Assembly: GCA_001897375.1 (NCBI GenBank)
Contig: MKSU01000010.1
Coordinates: 86,312-150,311, forward strand
DNA length: 64,000 bases
Direction: 5' to 3'
From: Sphingomonas sp. 67-36
Lineage (GTDB): Bacteria > Pseudomonadota > Alphaproteobacteria > Sphingomonadales > Sphingomonadaceae
Shown: positions 52,412-62,169 of the stretch, in pieces
Layout: each line of letters opens with the position of its first letter
Numbering within the stretch: position 1 is the stretch's first letter
Position numbers and translations under genes: made by a program
Notes under the pieces: generated by a model
The model's database searches: none
What the model was told of the DNA's origin: nothing
Seen by the model: only the letters and a program-made list of their open reading frames with translations

Positions 52412-53188
52412 ATGGGCAGCCGGAGTGCCGCCCCGCTTCACTGGCTCGCGGCGGCGATCGCGTTTTCGAGCATGGCCGCGATCGCCGCCGCGGCACAGAC
52501 GCCGCCGCTCGCGCGGATGCCGGTCGATGCGCCCGGACGCGCGGCGGGCTTCACCGTGCGCGTGCGGAGCTGGGCCGAGATTCCGTTCCGCACGATCGTG
52601 CGCCAGCGTTACGATTACAGCTGCGGCTCGGCGGCGGTCGCCACGCTGCTCACCTATCAATATGGCACGCCCACCGACGAAACCCAGCCGTTCAAGGCGA
52701 TGTACGAGAAAGGCGATCAGACGAAGATCCGCGAGAAGGGCTTCTCGCTGCTCGACATGAAGAATTATCTTCTCGCGCGCGGGTTCGGCGCGCAGGGCTA
52801 CCGGCTCGGGATCGAGGACATGCGCGCATTGGGCAAGCCGATGATCGCGCTGATAAACGTGCGCGGCTACACGCATTTCGTCGTCGTCAAGGGCGCGCGC
52901 GGCGGGCGCGTGCTGATCGGCGATCCGGCGCGCGGGCTGCTCAAGGTGCCCGATGCCGAGTTCGCGAAGATGTGGAGCGGGATCGCGCTGATCGTCACCG
53001 ATCCGCCGACCGGGGTGAGCGGTGCGTTCAACCTCGCGCGGGACTGGGATCCATGGTCGACCTCGCCGACGCGGATCTTCCAGGGCGAGCGCAGCATCAC
53101 CGCGACCACCGACAACCTGCCGCCGATCTACCAGATCCAGCAGCAGATCCTGCCCAACATCCGCGTCGGAGGCGTAGGGGTGCCATGA
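52412..53188 (+). CDS. Stand-alone exported C39 peptidase (FapD-like)
   Basis: 258 residues with N-terminal signal (AIAFSSMAAIAAAAQ). Peptidase C39 core: Gln65 and Cys71 in RQRYDYSCGSAAVATLL, His155 in GYTHFVVVKG, Asp171 in LIGDPARG, the full catalytic set. There is no ABC transporter or membrane domain, unlike bacteriocin C39 exporters; this arrangement is that of FapD, essential for Fap fibre export. It starts 2 bases after the preceding gene and overlaps the next by 4. Its probable substrates are the flanking GG-leader proteins. Confidence 0.85.
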   Translation: MGSRSAAPLHWLAAAIAFSSMAAIAAAAQTPPLARMPVDAPGRAAGFTVRVRSWAEIPFRTIVRQRYDYSCGSAAVATLLTYQYGTPTDETQPFKAMYEKGDQTKIREKGFSLLDMKNYLLARGFGAQGYRLGIEDMRALGKPMIALINVRGYTHFVVVKGARGGRVLIGDPARGLLKVPDAEFAKMWSGIALIVTDPPTGVSGAFNLARDWDPWSTSPTRIFQGERSITATTDNLPPIYQIQQQILPNIRVGGVGVP

Positions 53189-53766
53189 GCCGTCCGGCCT
53201 TATATCGCGCGCTGCGCATCGCGGCGCTGGCGCCGGCGGTGTGGATCGTCCCAGCCGCCGCCGATGAACTCCCTGTCGCCGCGCAGATCGCGCCGCATAT
53301 GGTCGCCATGACCGACGAGGAGATGGCCGAAGCGCATGGCGGTTTCGACTGGGGCGGGATGAACATCACCTTCGGCGCCGACGTACAGACCTATCTCAAC
53401 GGCCAGCTCGCCTTGCAGACGGTGGTCAACTGGACCGCCAACGGCGCGACGACGCAGACGATCGTCGGCAGCCAGCTTATGCTCGCGGACGTCGCTTCTG
53501 CGAGCGGGACGGGAGGCGGCATCGCCATTCCGGCGAACCTCTCGAACAGCGCCGTCTATCTCGCCAACGCCGGGCAGACCGCGCTGATCCAGAACACCAA
53601 CGGCGCGTTGCAGAACGTGCTGGTCAACGCGATGGCCAATCTCAACGCGGTGCAGCAGACCAACGCCACCGTCACGCTCGGCAATTATGCGGCCTTCGCG
53701 GCGACGCTACGCACCGGGGCGCTCAACATGGGGCTGGGGCGCGAGATCGCGACCTTCTCGCATTGA
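53185..53766 (+). CDS. Exported 193-residue protein with double-glycine leader motif (FapE-like position)
   Basis: ATG overlaps the C39 gene stop. Signal peptide about 1-26 (ending VPAAA). AMTDEEMAEAHGG places Met42 at -12, Glu46 at -8, Met47 at -7 and Gly52-Gly53 at -2/-1, a close match to the C39 leader consensus. The mature part starts FDWGGMNITFGADVQTYL and is rich in Asn, Gln, Ala and Thr (LQNVLVNAMANLNAVQQTN). Probably a second fibre or accessory subunit. Convergent with the barrel gene, 13 bases away. Confidence 0.65.
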   Translation: MSRPALYRALRIAALAPAVWIVPAAADELPVAAQIAPHMVAMTDEEMAEAHGGFDWGGMNITFGADVQTYLNGQLALQTVVNWTANGATTQTIVGSQLMLADVASASGTGGGIAIPANLSNSAVYLANAGQTALIQNTNGALQNVLVNAMANLNAVQQTNATVTLGNYAAFAATLRTGALNMGLGREIATFSH

Positions 53767-53779
53767 AGGAATGCGGCGT

Positions 53780-55102
53780 TCAGAACGTGAAGGGCAGGCG
53801 CAGCGTCATCGCCACGCCCGGCGCATCCTGCGTCACCCCGAACTGGAACGCGAGCGTCACCGATTGCCGCTGGTTGACGCGATAGGACATGCCGAGATCG
53901 AGCGTGCCGACCTGAAGCGTCGAGGAATCCTGGAAACCGCCGTTCAGCTCGGTCCGCGTCGGCATGATATAGGTGTGGCTGTAGCCGAGCGAGAAGGAGA
54001 AGCGCGGGTTGATCGCGAAGCCGAAGCCGATGTTCGCGGTGATCGCGCCGCCCGGCCGGACATGGCCGATCAGCGTGCCGTTGACGGTGCGGTCGATATC
54101 GCGCGCGAACTGATAGAGATAGGATATTCCTCCATAGATGACCGCTGGATCGGACGGCAGCAGCACCGTCAGCCCCGGCTGCACGCCCCAGAATCCCGAT
54201 CCGGTCGCCAGCCCATGCGCGATGCCGAATTCGTCATAGGCGATCGAGAACGGGCTGACGCCGGTATCGCTCTTCACGCGCAGCCCGGCGATGAAGATCG
54301 GCGCCTCGGGATTGAGCGGGGCGTTGATCTGCCAGCGCAGCGCGCCTTCGATGTCGCCGATCGCCCGCGCATGCAGGTCGAAGCCCTCGGTCACGGTGCC
54401 GTCGCGTACCTGTGACAGATGGATGCTGTCGGTGCGGATCATCGCCGGGATCATCAATTCGCCCTCGAGCCGGCTGGTGAAGCCGTGCCAGATCGTCAGC
54501 GCGTCGATCGTCGTGTTGCGATCGGCGGTCGACGCCTGGATCGAACCGATCTGCAACCCCGGCACCAGCTCGATCCCGGCGAACACCAGCCGGTCGTTGG
54601 CGGAGCGGATATAGGTCAGCGAGGCCTGCACGGTGGTCTTTCCGGCAGGGGTGAGGACGCCCTGGCCCTGCGGCACGGCCTGCGTCTTGTCCGCGATATC
54701 GGGCTTGGCCGCCTGCGCGTCGCCCACTGTTCCTTGCGGCGGGGCGGAATCGGTCTGGTTCGCCGGTGCCCCGGTTTGCGGGCCGATGCCGGCGGCGCGC
54801 GCCGCGGCGAGATCCGCGGCGGTTTCGCGGCGCAGCGCCACGATCTCCTCGCGATCCGCCGCGATCTGCTTCTGCTGGGCGTCGATCTGCGCCTGTTGCG
54901 CGGCGACTCTCGCGGTGAGATCGGCGAGCTGCCGCTCGATCGAGGGAGCGGCTTGCGCCGGGGCTGCGGCCTGCATCGAGGCGGCTGGCAGCGCCGAAGC
55001 TGGCGCCGCTTGCGGGGGCGCCGGATCGTCGGCCGCCCACGCCGTGCCGGGAAGGACGGTCAGGCAGCTGGCGCAGAGCCAGCGGGTCGTTGCGTGGGAC
55101 AT
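53780..55102 (-). CDS. Outer-membrane barrel with N-terminal coiled coil (FapF-like)
   Basis: 440 residues. Signal peptide about 1-23 (ending GTAWA), an Ala/Pro-rich stretch, a coiled coil about 54-100 (SIERQLADLTARVAAQQAQI and following heptads), a flexible linker, then a barrel of about 290 residues with alternating strands ending RLPFTF. Pseudomonas FapF, the pore for Fap fibres, has the same layout of coiled coil, linker and barrel and the same length. Start ATG overlaps by one base the stop of the upstream Crp gene (TGATG). I infer it exports the fibre subunits of the opposite-strand operon. Confidence 0.7.
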   Translation of the reverse strand: MSHATTRWLCASCLTVLPGTAWAADDPAPPQAAPASALPAASMQAAAPAQAAPSIERQLADLTARVAAQQAQIDAQQKQIAADREEIVALRRETAADLAAARAAGIGPQTGAPANQTDSAPPQGTVGDAQAAKPDIADKTQAVPQGQGVLTPAGKTTVQASLTYIRSANDRLVFAGIELVPGLQIGSIQASTADRNTTIDALTIWHGFTSRLEGELMIPAMIRTDSIHLSQVRDGTVTEGFDLHARAIGDIEGALRWQINAPLNPEAPIFIAGLRVKSDTGVSPFSIAYDEFGIAHGLATGSGFWGVQPGLTVLLPSDPAVIYGGISYLYQFARDIDRTVNGTLIGHVRPGGAITANIGFGFAINPRFSFSLGYSHTYIMPTRTELNGGFQDSSTLQVGTLDLGMSYRVNQRQSVTLAFQFGVTQDAPGVAMTLRLPFTF

Positions 55103-55737
55103 CAGTGGGTTATCCCTGGAGAAAAGGAAGGCAGGTGGTTTTCGGAAGCGAACAGCGGGCCTTCGTTGGCGATTTCGCGCAGGCGATCGGTTTGCGTGAT
55201 CGTGAAGACGCGCCCACGCCCCTGCCGCAGCACGCCGCGCCGCCGGAACTCGGTGAGCGTGCGGCTGATGGTGTGCAGCGTCAGCCCGAGATGATCCGCA
55301 AGGTCGGTGAGCGAAAGCGGCAGGCGAAACTCGGTGCCCAGCCGGCGCCCGGCGAGATCGAGCAGGAACGCCGCGACCCGCGCCCGCGCATGCCGCCGCG
55401 AGCGGATCGCGAGCACGAAATAGGTCTGGCGCAGCGCCAGCGAGAGCAGCCGGATCTTTCGCGGCCCGTCGTTCTCCTGCTCGGCCGACGGAGATTCATA
55501 TACCATCACCGACGTCGCGGCCTCTGCCGTCAGCATCTGGTGATCGTCGATCAGCCCGACGATATCGCCGGGAAAGGCAAAGCCGACGATCACACGCTGC
55601 CCATCTGCGAGGTAGAGGCAGAGTCGCACTATGCCTTCCTCGATCCTGAGCAGGCCATGAGTGGGATCGCCGGGGGCATAAACCACCGCATCCTTCGGAA
55701 GGATCCGGCGTCGACCGGACGGATGCGTCATCACCAT
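55102..55737 (-). CDS. Crp/Fnr-family regulator coupled to the barrel gene
   Basis: 211 residues. An N-terminal cyclic-nucleotide-binding-like barrel (about 15-115, VVYAPGDPTHGLLRIEEGIV, FAFPGDIVGLIDD) and a C-terminal HTH (about 150-195, LSLTDLADHLGLTLHTISRT). It lacks the N-terminal Cys cluster of oxygen-sensing FNR and has FixK-like features. Translational coupling to the barrel gene suggests it controls the secretion locus; signal unknown. Confidence 0.85.
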   Translation of the reverse strand: MVMTHPSGRRRILPKDAVVYAPGDPTHGLLRIEEGIVRLCLYLADGQRVIVGFAFPGDIVGLIDDHQMLTAEAATSVMVYESPSAEQENDGPRKIRLLSLALRQTYFVLAIRSRRHARARVAAFLLDLAGRRLGTEFRLPLSLTDLADHLGLTLHTISRTLTEFRRRGVLRQGRGRVFTITQTDRLREIANEGPLFASENHLPSFSPGITH

Positions 55738-55954
55738 GTGCCGGTCCCATCAACAGCGTTCGCTCACGTTGGAACCCGGCCGTGGGAAAGACCATTCGCG
55801 GAAACTCTTAGTAAAATTGCGCAGCGTGCGGGTTGAGTAATCTTGCTGTAAGCAAGCGGTGCTACTGTCCTCCTGTGAGTCGGGATACGGATTGAAGATT
55901 CGGGCGCGCGTATCTCGACCCGTTACGGTTAAGTACCGAAACAGGAGGTGCCCG

Positions 55955-56266
55955 ATGTCCCTGCTCAGCGACCAAGCGCTTGGCGTTTGCCTTACGCCTC
56001 GTGAACTCGAGGTGCTCGCACTCGTCGCCGGGGGGCTTTCGGCGAAGGAGATCGCGCTGCACATCGCGATCGCGCCACGCACGGTGGAACGTCACATCGA
56101 CAATGCCCGGCTGAAGATGCGCGCGCGGAACCGCACCCACCTTTTCACGCGCGCGATCGCCAGCGGCCTGCTCGATGCGCCGGTCCGCGACGAGAAGGAT
56201 GTCCCGCTGTCCGCGCCGTTCGCCGGCCAGGCGCACGGCGGGATGGAGGCGATCCTGCTGCTCTGA
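55955..56266 (+). CDS. Stand-alone LuxR-type HTH regulator
   Basis: 103 residues from ATG 55955, preceded by ACAGGAGGTG. Essentially only a GerE/LuxR DNA-binding domain: LTPRELEVLALVAGGLSAKE, then IALHIAIAPRTVERHIDNAR and LKMRARNRTHL. No receiver or ligand domain, so it must be regulated by expression level or partners. It lies in the divergent region next to the Crp-barrel operon, whose regulators it may join. Confidence 0.85.
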   Translation: MSLLSDQALGVCLTPRELEVLALVAGGLSAKEIALHIAIAPRTVERHIDNARLKMRARNRTHLFTRAIASGLLDAPVRDEKDVPLSAPFAGQAHGGMEAILLL

Positions 56267-56279
56267 TCGATCGGCGTGC

Positions 56280-56948
56280 CTAGCGGGCGACGAGCATGTA
56301 GCCGATCCCGCGCAGCGTGCGGATCGACACGTCGCCCTGGGGCTCTATCTTGCGCCGCAGGCGGTGGACATAGACTTCGAGCGCGTTCGAGGTGACGCCG
56401 TCGCCGGGGCCGAACAGCTGATCCTCGAGCAATCGGCGCGGGGTCGCGCGGTTATTGCGACGAATGAGGATTTCCGCGAGATCCGCCTCGCGCGAGGAAA
56501 GCTCGATCGCCTCGCCGCCGATCGACAATTGCCGCGACATGGTATCGAACGTGAGCGCGCCGGCATGGATCGACGGGTCGGGAAAGCCATCACGTCGGCG
56601 AACGATCGCGTCGATACGCGCGTGAAGCTCGTCGACGAAGAACGGCTTGAGCAGATAATCGTCGGCGCCCGCGCGCAGTGCCGCGACACGCGCGACCACG
56701 CCGTCGCGCCCGCTCACCACCAGGATCGGCTCGCTATGCCCACCAGCTCGCCAGCGCCGCACCAGCGCCGTGCCCTCGTCATCGGGCAGGCCCAGATCGA
56801 GGATGACCGCGGCGAACAATGTGGTGGAGAGCAGCAGTTCCGCGTCGGCGGCGGTATGCGCGACGTCGGCTATCATGTCACGCTCCGCCAACGCCGTCCG
56901 CAACATGCCGGCGAAATCCGCATCATCGTCGACAAGCAGCAGCCGCAT
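56280..56948 (-). CDS. Orphan OmpR-family response regulator
   Basis: 222 residues. Receiver domain with VDDDAD acid pocket, Asp51 in VILDLGLPDDE and LLKPFF Lys; C-terminal winged helix with LSSREADLAEILIRRNNRAT, SNALEVYVHRLRRKIEP and RTLRGIGYMLVAR (QseB/TctD-like). No histidine kinase gene is beside it in this window. Convergent with the LuxR-type gene. Confidence 0.9.
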   Translation of the reverse strand: MRLLLVDDDADFAGMLRTALAERDMIADVAHTAADAELLLSTTLFAAVILDLGLPDDEGTALVRRWRAGGHSEPILVVSGRDGVVARVAALRAGADDYLLKPFFVDELHARIDAIVRRRDGFPDPSIHAGALTFDTMSRQLSIGGEAIELSSREADLAEILIRRNNRATPRRLLEDQLFGPGDGVTSNALEVYVHRLRRKIEPQGDVSIRTLRGIGYMLVAR

Positions 56949-57224
56949 GATTCCCGCACCTTCATCAGGTCCGGCGTTCGCCCGGTTGCGGCCCTGTAGT
57001 CCGGAAGACCGTCGGTCAATCGCGCGCCCGCACCGGCGCTTTCAAGTACAGGGCGGAGTCGCTGGGTGAGCATAAACCCTGCTACAACCAAAGAAAAGTG
57101 CGAGGCCAATCCCTCGCGCTTCGTTGCTGGAACCACGGGCCCATTGCACCGCTGGTCCATTTCTTCCGGAAGCGCGGCCCCACTTCGCCCTTGCCTTTTG
57201 GAGCGATCGCGCAATTCAGGGGTG

Positions 57225-57704
57225 ATGAATCAGGAATCGGGACGCAAGAGCGAAGGGGAGGGCGGCGCCGGGCCGCTTGACCTGCGCATGTGGGTGCGCC
57301 TGCTCGGCTGCGCCAAGATCATCGAGAAGCAGCTTCGCCGCAATTTCCAGGATCAGTTCGACACCACCCTCCCGCGCTTCGACGTGATGGCGGCGCTGGA
57401 CCGCGCGGTGGAGGGGCTGACGATGGGGGCGCTGTCGCGCGCGCTGCTGGTGTCGAACGGCAACGTCACCGCGATCGTGCGGCAATTGCAGGATCTGGGC
57501 ATGGTCGTGTCGCGCACCGATCCGGCGGACGGCCGCTCGGCGATCGTCGCGCTGACGCCGCGCGGCAAGGCGCATTTCGCGACGCTGGCCGCGGCGCATC
57601 ATCAGTGGGTGCGCGCGGCGCTGAAGGACTTTCCGCCCGACCGGCAGGAACAATTGCTGACGCTGTTAACAGACCTGCGCCGCTCGCTCGCGGGAGGGGA
57701 ATGA
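57225..57704 (+). CDS. MarR-family regulator of aromatic acyl-CoA genes
   Basis: 159 residues from ATG 57225; the open frame reaches 57066 but the longer N-terminus is not family-like. Winged helix with LTMGALSRALLVSNGNVTAI and wing RTDPADGRSAIVALTPRG. It is followed at once (GTG, 1 base after the stop) by a thioesterase and then the anthraniloyl-CoA-type operon. MarR proteins such as BadR, CouR and HcaR respond to aromatic CoA thioesters, so similar control is likely here. Confidence 0.85.
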   Translation: MNQESGRKSEGEGGAGPLDLRMWVRLLGCAKIIEKQLRRNFQDQFDTTLPRFDVMAALDRAVEGLTMGALSRALLVSNGNVTAIVRQLQDLGMVVSRTDPADGRSAIVALTPRGKAHFATLAAAHHQWVRAALKDFPPDRQEQLLTLLTDLRRSLAGGE

Positions 57705-57705
57705 G

Positions 57706-58119
57706 GTGAGCTTCGAGACGCAGGTGCTGGTGCGGTTCGCGCATGTCGATCCGGCGGGGATCGTCTTTTATCCGCGCTATTTCGAGATGCTGAATGGCGC
57801 GGTCGAGGACTGGTTCGCCGGGGCGCTGGGGATGGATTTCCGCACGCTGCATCAGGATCGCCGCCTCGGCGCGCCGACCGTGAAACTCGATGTGACCTTC
57901 GTCGCGCCGAGCCGGCTGGGCGACCAACTGACTATCGCTATCACCCCGCGCGTGGTTGGGCGCAGCAGTTGCACGATCGAGGCGGTGTTCACCGGGGACG
58001 GGCAGGAGAGAATGCGCGTGGAGACCGTGCTCGTCTGCATGGACCTCAACACGCAGCGCGCCATGCCGTGGCCCGAGACGATTCGCGAGCGGATGATGGC
58101 AGACCTCGCGCCGCGTTGA
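57706..58119 (+). CDS. Acyl-CoA thioesterase, 4-hydroxybenzoyl-CoA type
   Basis: 137-residue hot-dog enzyme from GTG 57706. The active-site motif VRFAHVDPAGIVFYPRYFEM (Asp17 in HVDPAG) matches the 4HBT family. It would hydrolyse aromatic or dead-end CoA thioesters to recover free CoA. Coupled to the MarR gene. A likely safety valve for the 2-aminobenzoyl-CoA route. Confidence 0.88.
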   Translation: MSFETQVLVRFAHVDPAGIVFYPRYFEMLNGAVEDWFAGALGMDFRTLHQDRRLGAPTVKLDVTFVAPSRLGDQLTIAITPRVVGRSSCTIEAVFTGDGQERMRVETVLVCMDLNTQRAMPWPETIRERMMADLAPR

Positions 58120-58188
58120 CGTCGCCGACGGTCTACTACCTTGTTTCTAAACGGTTTGTGTCCTTCTTACGGGTCCGCAGGGTCAATA

Positions 58189-58206
58189 TATTTTATGCTT
58201 GAAATA
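58189..58206. promoter_or_regulatory. AT-rich inverted repeat upstream of monooxygenase operon
   Basis: TATTT and AAATA half-sites around an 8-base centre, in a marked AT-rich patch 50 bp before the operon start. A MarR operator or -10 region is possible; evidence is weak. Confidence 0.3.
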
Positions 58207-58255
58207 AATTCGTGACGGCCTAAGCTGAGCGCGTTCTTGAAATGAGGATGCGCAG

Positions 58256-60586
58256 ATGAAGGTGGCATGCGTCGGTGGCGGCCCGGCCGGGCTGTATTTC
58301 GCGATCTCGATGATGCTGCGCGATCCCTCGCACGACATCACCGTGTTCGAGCGCAACCGGCCCGGCGACACGTTCGGCTGGGGCGTGGTGTTCTCCGACC
58401 AGACGATGGAGCACCTTCAGGAGAACGATCCGGTCAGCGCGCAGGCGATGATCGACGAGCTGGCGCATTGGGATGATATCGAGGTCCATATCGAGGACGG
58501 CGACCGCAACGTCACGAACCGGTCGAGCGGTCACGGCTTCATCGGCATCGGCCGCAAGCGCCTGCTCAACATCCTTCAGGACCGTGCCCGCGAACTCGGC
58601 GTCAGGCTGGAGTTCGAGGCGGAGGTCGAGCCGGACGATGCTTTCCTCGATCAATATGATCTGGTGATCGCCGCCGATGGCCTCAACAGCAAGCTGCGCA
58701 AGCGGTTCGAGACGGATTTCCAGCTCGACCTTGACGTCAAACGCAACAAGTTCGTGTGGCTAGGCACGCACCAGCGGTTCGACGCGTTCAACTTTATCTT
58801 CAAGAACACGCGCTTCGGCTGGATCTGGGCGCACGCCTATCAGTTCGACAAGGACACCGCGACCTTCATCGTCGAGTGCGAGCCGGAAACCTATGACCGC
58901 GCCGGCTTCGCGCATCTGACGCAGGAGGAATCCTGCCGGCTGTGCGAGGAGATCTTCGCCGACCATCTCGGCGGGCACGAGCTGATGACCAACGCGAAGC
59001 ACATTCGCGGCTCGGCGTGGATCAACTTCCCGCGCATCATCTGCCGCCAGTGGAGCCATCGCAACATCGTCCTCCTGGGCGACGCGGCGCATACCGCGCA
59101 TTTCTCGATCGGCTCCGGCACCAAGCTGGCGCTGGAGGATGCGATCAAGCTCGCTGAGGTGATGAACCGGCCGGGGATCGGCAAGGATGTGGCGGGGGGG
59201 GACGCGCTGCAAAAGGGCCTCGTTGAATATCAGGATGAGCGGCAGCTCGAGGTCGTCAAGCTCCAGAACGCGGCGCGCAACTCGACCGAATGGTTCGAAC
59301 ACCTCGACCGCTACCTGAAGATGGACCCGATGCAGTTCACCTACACGCTGCTGACGCGCAGCCAGCGGGTGAGCCACGAGAACCTGCGGCTGCGCGATCC
59401 GGCATGGCTGGCGAAGCTGGAGCGGAGCCTGACCGAAGCCGCGCTCGGCGAGACAGTGGAGCAGCCGCTGCCGCCGATGTTCCTGCCGTTCCGCCTGCGC
59501 GGGATGACGATGCGCAACCGCGTGGTCATGTCGCCGATGGCGATGTATTCCGCCGAGGATGGCGTGCCCAACGACTTCCATCTCGTCCATTACGGCGCGC
59601 GCGCGCTGGGCGGGGCAGGGCTGATCGTCACCGAGATGACCTGCGTGTCGCCCGAAGGCCGCATCACGCCGGGCTGCACTGGCATGTGGAACGAGGAGCA
59701 GGTGGAGGCGTGGAAGCGCATCACCGATTTCGTCCACACCCAGCCCGGCGCGCGCATCTGCATGCAGCTCGGCCACAGCGGCTCCAAGGGTTCGACCCGC
59801 GTGGCATGGGAGGGGATGGACAAGCCGCTGGAGAACGGCAACTGGCAGGTAGTCGCGCCGTCCAACGTGCCGTGGACGGCGGAGAACCAGGTGCCGCTTG
59901 CGCTCGATCGCGTGGGGATGGACCGGATCCGCGATGAGTTCGTCACGGCGACGCAACTCGCGGACGCGGCCGGGTTCGACATGGTGGAGCTGCATTGCGG
60001 CCACGGCTATCTCCTGTCCGCCTTCATCAGCCCGACGCAGAACCGGCGCACCGACGATTACGGCGGCTCGCTCGCCAACCGGCTGCGCTATCCGCTGGAG
60101 ATATTCCGGGCGATGCGCGCGGGGTGGCCGCAGGACAAGCCGATGTCGGTGCGCATCTCCGCGCACGACTGGGTGGGCGAGGACGGCGTGACCCCCGACG
60201 AGGCGGTGGAGATCGCGCGCGCCTTCAGTGAGGCGGGCGTGGACCTGATCGACGTGTCCTCGGGACAGGTCACCAAGGCCGAGAAGCCGGTCTATGGCCG
60301 CATGTTCCAGACGCCCTTCTCGGACCAGATCCGCAACGAGCTGGGCGTGGCGACGATGGCGGTCGGCAACATCTACGAGGTCGATCACGTCAATTCGATC
60401 ATCGCCGCCGGCCGCGCGGACCTTTGTGCGATGGGCCGCCCGCACCAGATGGACCCGAACTTCACCATCCACGCGGCGGCGGTGCACCAGCTAGATAAGG
60501 CGCCGGTGCCGGTGCAATACGCCAGCGGCTATTTCCAGCTCAAGCTCAACACCGCGCGGGCCGGACAGATGGTGACGATCAAGTGA
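58256..60586 (+). CDS. 2-aminobenzoyl-CoA (anthraniloyl-CoA) monooxygenase/reductase-type bifunctional enzyme
   Basis: 776 residues, two fused flavoenzymes. Residues about 1-390: FAD monooxygenase with [16 protein letters not shown] and [20 protein letters not shown]. Residues about 400-770: old-yellow-enzyme (NADH:flavin oxidoreductase) domain with [31 protein letters not shown] and [14 protein letters not shown]. This fusion is known in 2-aminobenzoyl-CoA monooxygenase/reductase and in the related salicylyl-CoA 5-hydroxylase type. It hydroxylates and then reduces the aromatic ring of the CoA thioester. Salicylate is an alternative substrate, but the RidA gene downstream favours an amino compound. 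Clear GAGGA site seven bases before ATG. Confidence 0.9.
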   Translation: MKVACVGGGPAGLYFAISMMLRDPSHDITVFERNRPGDTFGWGVVFSDQTMEHLQENDPVSAQAMIDELAHWDDIEVHIEDGDRNVTNRSSGHGFIGIGRKRLLNILQDRARELGVRLEFEAEVEPDDAFLDQYDLVIAADGLNSKLRKRFETDFQLDLDVKRNKFVWLGTHQRFDAFNFIFKNTRFGWIWAHAYQFDKDTATFIVECEPETYDRAGFAHLTQEESCRLCEEIFADHLGGHELMTNAKHIRGSAWINFPRIICRQWSHRNIVLLGDAAHTAHFSIGSGTKLALEDAIKLAEVMNRPGIGKDVAGGDALQKGLVEYQDERQLEVVKLQNAARNSTEWFEHLDRYLKMDPMQFTYTLLTRSQRVSHENLRLRDPAWLAKLERSLTEAALGETVEQPLPPMFLPFRLRGMTMRNRVVMSPMAMYSAEDGVPNDFHLVHYGARALGGAGLIVTEMTCVSPEGRITPGCTGMWNEEQVEAWKRITDFVHTQPGARICMQLGHSGSKGSTRVAWEGMDKPLENGNWQVVAPSNVPWTAENQVPLALDRVGMDRIRDEFVTATQLADAAGFDMVELHCGHGYLLSAFISPTQNRRTDDYGGSLANRLRYPLEIFRAMRAGWPQDKPMSVRISAHDWVGEDGVTPDEAVEIARAFSEAGVDLIDVSSGQVTKAEKPVYGRMFQTPFSDQIRNELGVATMAVGNIYEVDHVNSIIAAGRADLCAMGRPHQMDPNFTIHAAAVHQLDKAPVPVQYASGYFQLKLNTARAGQMVTIK

Positions 60587-61341
60587 GCATGGCCTCCCAC
60601 GCAGTCGTGACCGGCGGCGGCAGCGGGATCGGGCTGGCGATCGCGCGCGCGCTGGCCGGGGCGGGGCATCGCGTCACCATCATGGGGCGCAGCGCCGCGC
60701 GGCTCGACGGTGCGCTGGCGTCGTTGCCGGGCGCGGCGGCGATCGCGTGCGACGTGGCAGATGCCGCATCGGTCGAGGCGGCGTTCGGCGCGGCGGCGGA
60801 GCGGCATGGGCCGGTTGGCATCCTCGTCAACGCCGCCGGGGTGGTGCGCACCGCACCGTTCGAGGCGTCTTCCGACGAATTGTGGAACGACTTGTGGCGC
60901 GTCAACGTGATGGGCGCGGTCCACGCCTGCCGCGCGGTGCTGCCGGCGATGCGCGGTCTGGAGGCCGGGCGGATCGTCAACGTCGCCAGCACCGCCTCGC
61001 TCAAGGGCTATGCCTATGTCAGCGCCTATAGCGCGACCAAGCACGCGCTGCTGGGCATGACGCGCGCGCTGGCGCTGGAGCTGGCGAAGACCGCGATCAC
61101 GGTCAACGCTTTGTGCCCCGGCTATACCGACACCGACCTGATCCGCGACGCGATCGCCAATATCGTCGCGAAGACGGGCCGGACGGAGACGCAGGCGCTC
61201 GCCAGCTTCACCGCGACCAATCCGCAAGGGCGGCTGATCGAACCGGAGGAGGTGGCCGGCGCGATCGCGTGGCTGGTCTCGCCCGCCGCGCGATCGGTCA
61301 CGGGGCAGGCCATCACCATCGCCGGCGGCGAGATCATGTGA
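60583..61341 (+). CDS. SDR-family dehydrogenase of the aromatic acyl-CoA operon
   Basis: 252 residues. GTG 60583 overlaps the previous stop; ATG 60589 is an equal alternative. NAD(P)-binding [15 protein letters not shown]-equivalent NAAGVVR, catalytic Ser and [10 protein letters not shown] (Tyr, Lys) are intact. Probably a 3-hydroxyacyl-CoA dehydrogenase acting on the reduced ring. Fourth bases of overlap and order indicate co-transcription. Confidence 0.9.
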   Translation: MSMASHAVVTGGGSGIGLAIARALAGAGHRVTIMGRSAARLDGALASLPGAAAIACDVADAASVEAAFGAAAERHGPVGILVNAAGVVRTAPFEASSDELWNDLWRVNVMGAVHACRAVLPAMRGLEAGRIVNVASTASLKGYAYVSAYSATKHALLGMTRALALELAKTAITVNALCPGYTDTDLIRDAIANIVAKTGRTETQALASFTATNPQGRLIEPEEVAGAIAWLVSPAARSVTGQAITIAGGEIM

Positions 61342-61352
61342 GGAGAATGAGG

Positions 61353-62168
61353 ATGGAGTTCGACGCCGCGGCCTATCGGCCAAGCCATTTCGCCTATGCG
61401 TTCGCCGATCGCGTCGCGACGATCACGCTCAACCGGCCGGAGCGCAAGAACCCGCTGACCTTCGAATCCTATGCCGAGCTGCGCGACCTGTTCCGCGCGC
61501 TCGTCTATACGCCCGCCGTGAAGGCGGTGGTCGTCACCGGCGCGGGCGGCAATTTCTGCTCGGGCGGCGACGTGCACGAGATCATCGGGCCGCTGACGAA
61601 GATGGCGATGCCCGAGCTGCTCGCCTTCACGCGGATGACCGGCGATCTGGTCAAGGCGATGCGCAAATGCCCGCAGCCGATCGTCGCGGCGATCGACGGC
61701 GTGTGCGCGGGCGCGGGCGCGATCATGGCGATGGCGTCGGACATCCGCTTCGGCACGCCGGCGGCCAAGACGGCCTTCCTCTTCACCCGTGTCGGGCTGG
61801 CGGGCGCGGACATGGGCGCCTGCGCGATCCTGCCGCGCATCATCGGACAGGGCCGGACCGCGGACCTTTTGTTCAGCGGCCGCTCCTTCTCCGCCGAGGA
61901 AGGCGAGCGCTGGGGCTTCTTCAACCGTATCGTCGCGGCGGACGCGCTGCAGGGCGAGGCCGCCGCTTATGCCGCGATGCTCGCCCACGGCCCGACTTTC
62001 GCGCACGGCATGACCAAGAACCAGCTCGAGATGGAATGGGCGATGCCGGTCGAAACCGCGATCGAGGCCGAGGCGCAGGCACAGGCGATCTGCATGCAGA
62101 CCAGGGATTTCGAGCGCGCCTATCACGCCTTCGTCGCCAAGCAAAAGCCGGCGTTCGAGGGGGACTGA
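61353..62168 (+). CDS. Enoyl-CoA hydratase/isomerase family protein
   Basis: 271 residues; ATG 61353 chosen as AGGAGA lies at normal spacing (ATG 61347 would place it adjacent). Crotonase fold: oxyanion-hole [18 protein letters not shown] and [18 protein letters not shown], but the usual catalytic Glu positions are altered in part ([19 protein letters not shown] retains a possible acid). Could hydrate an enoyl-CoA or open the alicyclic ring of the 2-aminobenzoyl-CoA product. Confidence 0.88.
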   Translation: MEFDAAAYRPSHFAYAFADRVATITLNRPERKNPLTFESYAELRDLFRALVYTPAVKAVVVTGAGGNFCSGGDVHEIIGPLTKMAMPELLAFTRMTGDLVKAMRKCPQPIVAAIDGVCAGAGAIMAMASDIRFGTPAAKTAFLFTRVGLAGADMGACAILPRIIGQGRTADLLFSGRSFSAEEGERWGFFNRIVAADALQGEAAAYAAMLAHGPTFAHGMTKNQLEMEWAMPVETAIEAEAQAQAICMQTRDFERAYHAFVAKQKPAFEGD

Positions 62169-62169
62169 C

